From Anticarsia gemmatalis (lineage: Eukaryota; Arthropoda; Insecta; Lepidoptera; Erebidae), in the NCBI RefSeq assembly GCF_050436995.1, contig NC_134762.1, positions 9,198,167 to 9,262,166 of the forward strand: a stretch of DNA of 64,000 bases, read 5' to 3'. A model generated the notes under the pieces. It had not been told where the DNA came from, did not search any database, and worked only from the letters and a program-made list of their open reading frames with translations. Positions 50,408 to 60,375 of the stretch are shown here, one piece after another; position 1 is the stretch's first letter; each line of letters begins with the position of its first letter. The translations under genes and the position numbers were made by a program.

Positions 50408-51758
50408 GGCACAGCTTGCATGACAATGCTATTTCTTTTTTTATAGCACCAATGTGCCGAACCTGATTCAGGTGGTTTTTTTATTTCGCAATGTTTCCCA
50501 TCAATTGCTCCGATGCAGCGTGGGAAATTCCAAGTAGCTTCAAAGTCTTCTGCAATAGCTTTCAGACGATGTTCTGTTGGTATCGGCATGTGAATAGGAA
50601 CTAACTCAGTCCATAAAACACGGCATGTTTCGTGCACTACTGACGCAATGGTGCTTTTCCCCATACGAAAACTGTAAGCCAGTGCTCTAAATCCAGTTCC
50701 TGTTGACAAAAACCTGAAATAAAAAAATAGAATAAAATATTATGTTATTGTTACAGAAAAACAACTTCGTAAGAAATGGAAGAACCTGTGCGATCAGTTT
50801 CGAAAAGAAAAAAAGAAATTCCCTACGCCGCGCTCTGGTGACGGTGGCGATGAAATAGAGAGCACGTGGCCTTACTTTCAACTTATGCATTTCGTAAATG
50901 ATGACATAACACCTGAAGTCATGACGGGAAATCTACATGACAGTGATTCGGAATCCCTCACCGAGTCTTGTCAAACTGAGCAATCTAACATCACTGACGT
51001 GCTGAGTCCAGGTACATCAACTTGCAGCATTCGCACTAGCGCGTCAAAGCGCAACAAATCGGCGTCAGATTATAGAGATGAACTTATTGAATGTGGAAGA
51101 AAAAAAATTTTGCTAATTGAACAGAAAATGGCGTCAAGTAGTGACCAGTCGGAGAAATGTGATGATTATCATTTTTTTATGAGTCTCGTGCCACAAATGA
51201 AAAAAATTTGGTGAATTACAAAAGTTACGCATTCGAAATAAAATTTCCCAAATTATAATAGACGAGACAGAGAGGAGAATTATGGAGGTTATTCTACTGG
51301 CAACTACCCTAATTATTAATTTGATTATTGCAACTTTTTACTTAACTATTTGTTTGATTACTACCTACTTATCTACATAAAAATACAAATTTAGTAAAAT
51401 CTTGTATTATTCTTACCTCAGAGTTATGAATAATTTCTCCTCAGGTCTAATACTTTTGCGAAAGTTAGTATCTCCTTTGGTGATTTTAGGTGATATTTTA
51501 CTTAGTATGTACTTAGTCAAAAGTTGACACGGGCATTCGAGTATACTCAAAGAATTTTGTGGGGTATAATCTCAATTCTTCATATAAATTAAAGAATTCG
51601 CCGGTTATTGCTCTGTTTTTATTTATTTCGTGCACGCCATCTCTAATGTTCAACACTTCCCATCTCAGGATCGGACTGTCTAGTAAAAATAGCAAATCCT
51701 CGTCCATAGTTTGTAACACCTGATAATACGTCGAACCGCTACAAGAGTCACCGCGCAT
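50408..51758 (-). pseudogene. Harbinger transposase (copy 4), two exons, ends missing
   Basis: Exon 1 (51758-51417) starts near 'MDEDLLFLLDSPILRWEV', has 'GEFFNLYEELRLYPTKFFEY', 'TRMPVSTFD', a one-base shift, then 'TNFRKSIRPEEKLFITLR' and a donor CTGAG|GTAAG. Exon 2 starts at 50713 with 'FLSTGTGFRALAYSFRMGKS' and reaches 'CIGAIDGKHCEIKKPPESGS', the first catalytic Asp block, before being cut at about 50408. The intron (50714-51416) holds the last exon of the MADF gene on the opposite strand. The C-terminal catalytic residues are lost. Confidence 0.85.
50757..51214 (+). CDS. MADF-BESS protein exon inside Harbinger copy 4 intron
   Basis: An acceptor (tattgttacag) leads into 'KQLRKKWKNLCDQFRKEKKK', 'STWPYFQLMHFVNDDI' (second half of MADF), then a Ser/Thr linker, 'SASDYRDELIECGRKKILLI' and 'DDYHFFMSLVPQMKKIW', the BESS motif, and a stop at 51214. 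No nonsense or shift is seen in this exon. The first MADF exon should lie to the left but that side is cut by the neighbouring transposase fragment. Confidence 0.75.
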
Positions 51759-51761
51759 TCA

Positions 51762-52700
51762 GTGTGGACGCACACTTTGTATAAGCAAACGTTTGAAAAT
51801 GCCAATAGCACAGACGAATATATGTTTATTATTTCTTTAGTTCCAATAAGACTTGTAACTAATGAACAGAAAATTATCTGGGAAAATCCTCGGCCATCAT
51901 CACCAAGATTCTGCAGAATCATTAAATTTTTATACAAAAAGGAGAGCGAAGCATTGATTAAAGAAGAATGTCAAAGAATTGAAAAACAAATACAGGAATT
52001 GATACCAACTTTTGTAGAAATTAGAGTTGTAACCATTTCGATTACACATAAAATGATATTGTCAATGATTGACGGCAAAGTTTGTAGTATTTTAACTGAA
52101 AATAAATCTACTCAGACATGCTACATTTGCAAAGCAACATCAAAAGAGATGAATTCAGTATCAATGGTTCGAGAGCCTATCGAAAATATGTACCAATTTG
52201 GAATCTCCAGTTTGCACGCGTATATTCGCTCAATGGAATGTCTTTTTAACATTAGCTACAGATTAAAAAATTGTCAATGGCAAGTTAGAGGAGACTATTA
52301 GAGGAGTTAGACTTTGACAACAAACATGTTGTCAAAGTCACTAAAGAAGACATTAAAAAATGGTTTAAGGAAATAGGTCTTCTCATCGACAAAGTAAAGC
52401 CAGGTTTTGGCACAAGCAATGACGGGAACACCGCCCGAGCATTTTTTTATAATTATGCCACCACAGCGAAGATTACTGGGCTGAACGAAGAACTCATACG
52501 TAGATTCAGTACGATTCTTGCAGCCATAGCTTCAGGCTATGAACTCGATCCGTCTAAATTTCATGTTTACTGTTCGGAGACCAAAAATATGTATTTAAAT
52601 TTATACCCATGGTATAATATGCCAGCAACAGTGCACAAGATTTTGCAGCAATGCCAGCAACAGTGCAAATATTTAATAGATATTCTGGATTTCACGAATA
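51762..52700 (+). pseudogene. Transib transposase, copy 2 (central part)
   Basis: Starts at 'HTLYKQTFENANSTDEYMF', right after the 'KWGCDG' position of copy 1, so the first catalytic Asp is lost at the Harbinger boundary. It continues 'NPRPSSPRFCRIIKFLYKKE', 'MILSMIDGKVCSILTENKST' (second Asp), 'CYICKATSKEMNS' (zinc-binding) and 'FGISSLHAYIRSMECLFNIS'. A shift near 52290 leads to 'FGTSNDGNTARAFFYNYATT' and 'YPWYNMPATVHKIL'. A short tandem duplication ('atgccagcaacagtgca') lies at 52620-52668. The Glu-bearing end is absent. It complements copy 1, which kept the ends and lost the middle. Confidence 0.82.
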
Positions 52701-53072
52701 TTGGCGTCCCGTGAGTATATATTTACAGACGATTGTTTTGGAAACAAACGTTTCCAAGGAGCAAAGTAAGTTTTACTCTCAGGGCTGGCACCTAGCACGC
52801 GCTTTTTCTCATGTTTGCATTGTTCGTTTTATTATGACTATAGGTGTTAGTTGATTGGTTTTAATGTTTTTTTGCCGTTTTTAGGTGTTTGTGCTTTTTA
52901 AAATTTGGTAAAAGGCAAATTAACTTACTCGATATTTTTTTCCGTCTTAATCATGTATTACTCACTTCATAATGCTTTGGCTGTACTTAACCGTTAATTT
53001 ATTTATTTAAGCATGTATTATATATTTTATAATTTTATTTATTTATTATTAATAATATTTTTAATTTGTAGT
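52701..53072. other. Spacer
   Basis: No coding content recognised. A short inverted repeat 'ttggaaac...gtttccaa' lies near 52737. The right end is the polypyrimidine-poor intron before the first RGG-rich exon. Confidence 0.35.
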
Positions 53073-55260
53073 AATGGACAACAAGCATATGGTTTGGCAA
53101 GTGGGGGAAGTGGTGAAAGGGGGGGCAGAGGAAGTGGCCAAAGAGGTAGGGGCGGGAGAGGAAGTATTCAAAGTGGAAGGGTGGTGAGAGGAAGAGGTAG
53201 AGGAGGTGAAAATAGAAGGGGGGGTAGCTACAGCAGCGAATTAGAATTAGAACCAGTTCCTGGGCCAAGTGCAAGGTACCTATTGTATGATTTCACAAAA
53301 ATATTTGAAATATCGCAGGTTTATTTTTATTCATTTTTGTTTTCTTAATTTCAGAAGTTATGAAAAAGATTGAATTGATGCGGAAATCAAAAGCAAATAC
53401 TAAAAAAATATTGTCTAAGCTTGAACCGGATGTACAAAAAGAGCTCGACGCACGGAAGCGACTGAAACAACTTTCGCGATCGCTTCTACCGGATGCACCG
53501 CCGCGAAAGAGACAAAAGTTAGTAAATATATGATAAGCCCGGCTTCAGCCAGGTCCACGCCTTATGTGGCATTATACCGTTTTTGCAACATTTTTCATTG
53601 CTGCTCCGCTTCTATTGGCTGTAGTGTGATGTTATACAGTTTCTAGTAGTCGCGGATAATGCAGCTACATATAAATCAAAGAATTGCTAAAATCGGTTCA
53701 GTACTTTTGAAGATTACTCCGAACATACCAACAAAATCATATACAACATACAAATATTATTTATGGCGTGTTATAAAATCATTCGAATTTTAGAAAAACA
53801 TCTCCTGAACGAGTCGATTGCCGACTGACTCCTGGTACTCCTACTACGCCGCCAGCGCCCAAGCTACAGCCTTGGGAATTACGGTATGTACGGTACGGTA
53901 TAATATTTAAATAATATACTTATGTATAATCGAAAACTTAATTTTGTTTTTTTTTTCAGCAAGCAGCAAGTTGACGCCGCAAAAGCGTCAAAACTAGAGT
54001 CTGATGACCACGTACTGTCGAGGCAAGATTCGTGTGCTACTCCGATTAGGTATATCGTAACTTAAGGATTTACTTGACCTCTATCAGTACTGTGATTATA
54101 TGACTGTTACATTTGTCAGCACTATAAGCACTGCCGAAAGCTCGGTCGTAGGTGAACTCACGGTAGACTTCACAAGTGGATTATTAAGTAAGTAAATGTA
54201 ATATTATTAATTTTCAATAATCTATTGAACAAATCATAACCTTACTTTACTTTTCAGAAAGTGATGAGAGAAATTGGCTTTGCTTGCCTATTTCTAAAAC
54301 GTCGTTACAAAAACCTACTGGTGAGTTCTATAATATAAGCTTTTATGTAAAAAGATTTTAACAATTTAAACAGATTTTAATAATGCAAATTTATTTTAGA
54401 TCCAACGTTAATCACCCCGGCAGTGAAAGTGGACAAGGCACCACCGGCAAAAGCACCGCTGGCAAAGGCCATGAATATAAACATGGGTATGTATATGTGC
54501 GTGAGGAATATATCGATGGTAAATAAATATTGTAGTCTCGCTTCAACAACTAATAGGTGTTACATTATAGGCATATAAAAATAATTTTTCATAATTGAAA
54601 CCGTGAAAGAGACCTTACAAGGTGTTTGTTTCAGGTTCCTATTCGGAAAAGACAGAATCTGACCTACAAAAGTGGCTTGAGAGCATGGAGTCGGACGAAG
54701 ATGAGGACATTGTGGATGTCGCAAACATACCAAGTGACGGACCGACACACATATTACCACATCAAATGACGACTGCTTATAACTTTGACGAGATTACGAC
54801 GACTTGCATACCTGGCTGATCAATGACGACAAAAATTCAGATCGACTCCTTACAGAGTTAATTCCGACTGACCATTTGTCTTTCGATTGGGTTCAAGATC
54901 ATAACTCTTTCCGGGGAAAACGTGAACCATTTACTGGAAATGCAGGACCGACCTTCCCAGTGACCGATAATATGACACCACTAGACATATTTTTCAAATT
55001 TTTTCGACGACGATCTTTTTGACCTCATAATAAGACAGACAAACAAACACGCGACGCGACAGATTGACAAACATTTGACACCTCACTCAAGACTTAACTA
55101 CTTTAAAAATGTGGACAGAGATGAGATAGCCAAGTTCCTCGCAATTCTTATCTTGCAGGGTTTGTTCCCGAATCCTGTCGAGAAAAATTACTGGGGGGAA
55201 AATGGCTATCTAACATTAAAATACTTTGCTGACATTATGACATACCCTCCTGAGTACTGA
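53073..55260 (+). pseudogene. Multi-exon piggyBac-type gene (copy 3), N-terminal half
   Basis: At least eight exon blocks are separated by short introns with matching donors and acceptors: an RGG-rich exon ('GGRGSGQRGRGGRGS') near 53073-53275, 'KKIELMRKSKANTKKILSKL' at 53354-53518, 'PTTPPAPKLQPWELR' at 53792-53882, 'KQQVDAAKASKLESDDHVLS' at 53960-54049, blocks near 54119, 54258 and 54401, and a last exon from 54633. The last exon enters piggyBac sequence: 'HTWLINDDKNSDRLL', 'PFTGNAGPTFPVTDNMTPLD' and, after two shifts, 'EIAKFLAILILQGLFPNPVE' and 'YLTLKYFADIM'. It ends at 55260 without a DDE domain. Confidence 0.6.
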
Positions 55261-56080
55261 AGTTCTAAATTTAGGACAACCAAAAAAATAAAATATTTTA
55301 CCGAAGTGCACCAATTTAGCATCAAGTTTTTTTCGTGAAACGAAACGTTGTAGTTTTTAGTTAAAAGAAAAAAAAGTTTCTCCCCACTCAGTCCTTTCTG
55401 TCAAACCGAACATGGCGTCGCAACAACGAGGGACGCGTGCGCCAAGACAACGGGGTAAGTTAATCCATTTGAATCGTATATTTTTTTGCAAAATGCTAGT
55501 TTTTCGGAGTTTGTACATGCTTACTAATTTTTGTACAGTAATTAATCACAATTATTTCACCGATTTACTCAAATAACCCTACTCCATGACTAGAATTCGA
55601 TCAATGTCCTTAATTTAGTACATGTGGTTTCTATACAGTACTGTTGTCATTTTGGGTGTACTTATTTTAGAACGTTCGTTTTTAAAGGTGGTTCTTTCTT
55701 TTCTTTCAGTTTTACATCAAGATCAAATTCTCGACGAGTTAGACCGAAGTGAGGGTGATTTTAGTGCTTCTGATGATGATGACCTGTACCAGCCACCTGA
55801 AGTTCAACCAAATTCTGATTCTGATAGGTGTAATAGATTTTTTTTTTTGTGGGTAGGTGTCAAAATAAGTGGACACAAAAAATCACTCCTCCTAATTTTA
55901 TTTTTATTTAATTAATTTATCAGTTTATTTTTAATTTTATTGACTCAATATCTTAGTTATAGTACTCACAATTATTATTATAATATAATATATGTAGTGA
56001 TATTGCTTCACTAAACACCACCTGCCAGCTGAACACAAATCACAGAAAAGTTGCAAGTCACTTTCACAAGTTGCTACACA

Positions 56081-56824
56081 ATGTCTCAGCTTAGTGAAAT
56101 TCAACTGACCCAGGCGAAGCTAGAAGAAACCTTCAACAAAAGGATGGCTGAACTGGAGGCTCAACTGCAGACGGGTGCGGCGAAGGACACAGTGGCAAAG
56201 GTGGCTGAGGAGTTCCAGACCTTCCGTGAGCTTATGTTTGGTGTCCTCAGCTTGCTCCGGCAACAAGTAGCAGAATGTGCACGGATGGTGGACTCCATCG
56301 AGACCAGACATCGCAGGAAGGACCTTCTCTTCCTCGGGATCCCGGAGACGGAGAACATTGACAGTGAAGGTATGGCCTCCATCATTCTCCAGGGCAAGAT
56401 GGGCTTGACCGCTGTCACAGCATCGTCTATTGGGGTCTGCCACAGGATTGGCACCCCTGGAGGTAAACACCATCGTCCTGTACTTGTGCGCTTCTCGGAT
56501 GCGGAGGTCCGGTCTTCTGTTTGGCGAGCGAAGGCGAAGCTGCGGGGGACGTTGATCTCGGTTAGAGAGTTTCTGACAAGGACCCGCCAAACTATATTTG
56601 CTAACGCTCGGCAGCATTTCGGCATTAAGGACTGCTGGACCCAGGACGGTGCAATTGTCGTCAAAACATCGGATGGAAGCCGTCATAAGGTCATCACCAT
56701 GGACGACCTGAACAAGCTTACTACCCTGCATCCAAAGGTGGGCACTGTTAACTCCTCCCGGCCGAAGCATGCAGCAGCGAACACTGTATCATCTGCGGCT
56801 AGTTCGAAACCGCGTAAGATCTAG
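56081..56824 (+). CDS. LINE ORF1 (coiled coil, L1-ORF1-like fold)
   Basis: ORF1 proteins coat LINE RNA. From ATG 56081 (MSQLSEIQLTQAKLEETFNK), about 247 aa. Residues 1-70 form a heptad-rich coiled coil. 'RHRRKDLLFLGIPETENIDS' starts an RRM-like domain ('ASSIGVCHRIGTPGGKHHRP', 'VLVRFSDAEVRSSVWRAKAK'). A basic end closes it. It lacks zinc knuckles. An in-frame extension upstream lacks an ATG. Confidence 0.85.
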   Translation: MSQLSEIQLTQAKLEETFNKRMAELEAQLQTGAAKDTVAKVAEEFQTFRELMFGVLSLLRQQVAECARMVDSIETRHRRKDLLFLGIPETENIDSEGMASIILQGKMGLTAVTASSIGVCHRIGTPGGKHHRPVLVRFSDAEVRSSVWRAKAKLRGTLISVREFLTRTRQTIFANARQHFGIKDCWTQDGAIVVKTSDGSRHKVITMDDLNKLTTLHPKVGTVNSSRPKHAAANTVSSAASSKPRKI

Positions 56825-57305
56825 TAGTTTTCTTGTTTATATTGTGACGTCATCGATTCTAGTAACAGTGCACGGTATAGTGTTAACGCGACCCTCTTAT
56901 ATGTCAACTATTTATTTCAATTTAACGTTCACCTTCACATTACACCGTATTATTTTTAAACTCATTTCGTTAAATTTTAACTTGCGCACTGACAGGATCG
57001 CAGAGTTGTCAGCTGTCAAACTGACAGATGACATCTGACTCTGTGACTTCTTCAGTTTCGTTCGGAAATGTTTAGTGTTGCGTTATGTTTAACATTTAAT
57101 TTCGTTCAACTTCCCCTTTTTTTCATTTTGTTTCTGTATTTTTTTTTTAACTTATAAATTTTGTGTTAGTGTGTGTTAGCTGGCGGGTGGTGCAGAGATG
57201 CAATTTGCACCGTTTTATTCCTTTCTCTTTTTGTTTTTTTTAATTATTTAGTGGTATTCCTTTATTATAATATATATTTATTAATTTTATTTTTTCTTCA
57301 ATATT

Positions 57306-60263
57306 ATGTCTAGCGAAGATGAAGCTTCTTTTGCATCTGCTGACGATTTTAGCTCTTCCTTGAACGATAGTTTCAGCTCCACAAGGGGCACGCTCGGTGA
57401 TTTTGTTCGCCAAAATTTTCTATGTACAAATAAAAATGTGTTTAACGTATGTCACCTAAATGCGCAAAGTATACCGAGCCACTATAGTGATCTACAAGAG
57501 GCATTCGCTGATGCTGACGTTCATGCCATCCTGATTTCGGAGACCTGGCTCAAACCTCACTTACCTTCTTCTTCCTACTCTCTTTCTGGTTTCACTCTAA
57601 TCCGCAATGACCGCATAGATAGGAGAGGTGGTGGCGTCGCTATCTATCTTAGAAGTGACTTCACCTACCGCATTCTAAACTCTTCTTGTCCTTATTACTC
57701 TGCATCAGCTGAATTTATTTTTCTCGAGGTTTGTGTCAAAGAAGCCAAAGTCCTTCTTGGCGTCGTATATTGTCCCCCTTCCGTTGACTATTTCTCCAGC
57801 ATCGAGTCGGTGCTGGAATCTACGGGGTCCAGTTACTCACATCATATCATCATGGGCGATTTCAATACTGATCTCCTTTCCCTCCGCTCACCTCGCTCCT
57901 GTAAACTGCTTGAGATCGTCGAGTCCACCAGCCTTCACGTTCTACCCCTACATGCCACTCACCACAACACTGAAGGTGAAGATACCTGGCTGGACTTAAT
58001 CCTCACGTCTGCTCCCTCCCTTGTCTCATCCTCTGGCCAATACCCAGCTCCCGGTTTCTCTCACCACGACCTGATCTTAATGTCCTACTCCCTAAAGCCT
58101 CCTAAAACCCGTCCTAAGGTTCTGTACAAGCGTTGTTTCGGGCGTATGAATGTTGAGTATTTAGGTATGGACGCTGCTAACCTTGACTGGGAGCAGCTAA
58201 CAACAGCTTCGAGCATTGATGACAAAATTGCTATTTTCAATAGAGCTGTTGTTGGGCTGTTTGATGTCCACGCGCCAGTTAGGAAGGTTAGGCTTAAACG
58301 TCCTCCTGCGCCCTGGATGTCAGAAGGCGTTCGAATGGCCATGAGGCGAAGAGATAGGGCCTTTGCCAAGTTTCGCAGAGATCGGTGTGACGAGAATTGG
58401 CACCAGTTTAAAGTTGCAAGGAACCGATGCAATCAGATGGTACGTAACGCTAAACGCCGGCATTTTCTAAATAATCTTTCCTCTTCTTCCCCTGCCGATA
58501 TCTGGAGGTTTCTCGGGACCCTCGGTATTGGCAAACGTCACAGCAGTAACTTACAGTGCACGGTTGGTTTGGATGATATAAATCGTCACTTTACGTCCAC
58601 TACATCTTTTGATCACCAAACCAAGTTCGATACTGTCCAATCCATATTGGAATTACCCAGACTAAATATTGAATCCTTCTCCTTTTCTCCAGTAACACCG
58701 GAAGAAATTAAAAAGATAATCCTGTCCATTAAATCGAATGCAGTAGGCGCTGATGACGTCAGTCGACGCATGATTGTCACTGTGTTGGATCACCTGCTCC
58801 CCGCCATATCCCATATCATAAATTTCTCCCTTACCTCTGGTTCCTATCCTTCTTTGTGGCGCAAAGCTCACATTATACCGTTGCCTAAAATCCCAAATCC
58901 GTCGCTTCCAGCTCACTTCCGACCTATTTCCATTCTACCTTTTCTCTCCAAAGTGCTGGAGGCCTGTGTGCACAAACAATTAACACAGTTTGTGTTAAGC
59001 AACAACTTACTTAGCCCACTACAATCCGGGTTCAGGCCAGGTCACAGCACTACGTCGGCACTCCTTAAGGTGACTGGCGATATTAGGGCGGGGATGGAGG
59101 ATACTAAGGTCACTATTATGGCTTTGGTAGACTTCTCGAACGCCTTCAATACCGTCAGCCATGATATCCTTCTCTCTATCCTTTCCCATCTTAACATATC
59201 TTCCGGTGCGCTGAATTGGTTTTCCTCTTATCTTCAAGGGCGCCAGCAATCGGTTCGCTTCGGTGAATCTTCATCGAGCTGGCGGGAACTGGATTCTGGC
59301 GTCCCACAAGGCGGCATTCTTTCTCCTTTACTGTTTTCAATCTTCATCAATCTGGTAACCCAAAATCTTCGAGGAACGTATCATCTGTACGCTGATGACT
59401 TGCAACTTTATTCGCAAGAGACCGTGGACTCTATATCGACAGCGGTAGACGTCGTGAATGGTGATCTTGAACACGTCAAGTGCTGGTCTGAGAAGTTTGG
59501 CTTGGCCGTTAACCCTGCTAAATGTCAGGCTATAGTGGTAGGCAGCCACCGCAATATTAGCCGATTAGGTCATCTTCATGTACCACCCATAGTCTTTAAT
59601 GGCTCAACTATTGAAATGACGTCTTCAGTGAGAGATTTAGGTCTTAACATTGATTCTACTTTGAGCTGGAAAGTCCAAATAGCCAATGTTTGTCGCAGAG
59701 TGACTAGCACACTGCGGGCTTTATATCGCCTCAAGAACTTTCTGACATCTAGGACCAAAGCCATGCTTGTGCAGACTTTAATATTCCCTCTGATCGACTA
59801 TGGTGATGTGTGTTACTTCGACCTGAATGCAGATCTCCTCAACAAACTCGACCGTCTTCTTAACAACTGCATTCGATTTATATTCAATCTTCGCAAGTAT
59901 GATCATGTATCTACCTATCGCTCCCAACTTAGGTGGCTACCTATTCGTGAGCGCCGTAATTTACGAGCGCTCACCACACTCTTCTCTTTTCTTACTTCCC
60001 CTACTCCCCCAGCCTACCTAACTCCCTACTTTCAATACTTGTGTGATAACCACAATCGTAATCTCCGCTCTTCAAGCAATCTTATTCTTCTCTGTCCATC
60101 CCACACTTCTGGGTTCGTCAATTCTTCGTTCCCTGTCCAAGCAGTCTTGTTATGGAATGCGCTCCCTCTTGAAATCAGGATGTCCACTAACCGTCTTACG
60201 TTCAAGAGCAAAGTACGAGATCTTTTATTGAACAAAGTTGCAGAATCGTCACAATTATCTTAG
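57306..60263 (+). CDS. LINE ORF2: APE endonuclease and reverse transcriptase (985 aa)
   Basis: The N-terminal third is an apurinic-type endonuclease: 'NVCHLNAQSIPSHYSDLQEA', 'AILISETWLK' (catalytic Glu), 'IIMGDFNTDLL' (Asp, Asn) and 'PAPGFSHHDLIL' (His). The RT follows: 'RPISILPFLSKVLEACVHKQ', 'MALVDFSNAFNTVSHDILLS', 'GVPQGGILSPLLFSIFINLV', then the catalytic 'HLYADDLQLY'. The end has 'CIRFIFNLRKYDHVSTYRSQ' and 'LRWLPIRERR'. The enzyme nicks target DNA and copies the element RNA at the nick. The length is normal for CR1/L2-like elements and no inactivating change was seen. Confidence 0.92.
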   Translation: MSSEDEASFASADDFSSSLNDSFSSTRGTLGDFVRQNFLCTNKNVFNVCHLNAQSIPSHYSDLQEAFADADVHAILISETWLKPHLPSSSYSLSGFTLIRNDRIDRRGGGVAIYLRSDFTYRILNSSCPYYSASAEFIFLEVCVKEAKVLLGVVYCPPSVDYFSSIESVLESTGSSYSHHIIMGDFNTDLLSLRSPRSCKLLEIVESTSLHVLPLHATHHNTEGEDTWLDLILTSAPSLVSSSGQYPAPGFSHHDLILMSYSLKPPKTRPKVLYKRCFGRMNVEYLGMDAANLDWEQLTTASSIDDKIAIFNRAVVGLFDVHAPVRKVRLKRPPAPWMSEGVRMAMRRRDRAFAKFRRDRCDENWHQFKVARNRCNQMVRNAKRRHFLNNLSSSSPADIWRFLGTLGIGKRHSSNLQCTVGLDDINRHFTSTTSFDHQTKFDTVQSILELPRLNIESFSFSPVTPEEIKKIILSIKSNAVGADDVSRRMIVTVLDHLLPAISHIINFSLTSGSYPSLWRKAHIIPLPKIPNPSLPAHFRPISILPFLSKVLEACVHKQLTQFVLSNNLLSPLQSGFRPGHSTTSALLKVTGDIRAGMEDTKVTIMALVDFSNAFNTVSHDILLSILSHLNISSGALNWFSSYLQGRQQSVRFGESSSSWRELDSGVPQGGILSPLLFSIFINLVTQNLRGTYHLYADDLQLYSQETVDSISTAVDVVNGDLEHVKCWSEKFGLAVNPAKCQAIVVGSHRNISRLGHLHVPPIVFNGSTIEMTSSVRDLGLNIDSTLSWKVQIANVCRRVTSTLRALYRLKNFLTSRTKAMLVQTLIFPLIDYGDVCYFDLNADLLNKLDRLLNNCIRFIFNLRKYDHVSTYRSQLRWLPIRERRNLRALTTLFSFLTSPTPPAYLTPYFQYLCDNHNRNLRSSSNLILLCPSHTSGFVNSSFPVQAVLLWNALPLEIRMSTNRLTFKSKVRDLLLNKVAESSQLS

Positions 60264-60375
60264 TTTATATATATATATATATTCTTATATGTACCTATTA
60301 TATATATATATGTATATATACATATATACTGTATGTTTTTTATATATATGTAGCTAATATGTATGTATGTATAAT
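60262..60375. repeat. AT/TATG-rich simple repeat in the LINE 3' UTR
   Basis: Runs of 'tatata' and 'tatgta' follow directly after the ORF2 stop. Low-complexity 3' UTR sequence. Confidence 0.7.

Noticed and set aside
56120..56770. 216-aa minus-strand frame opposite LINE ORF1
   Set aside because: It is the antisense shadow of ORF1; no domain is seen.
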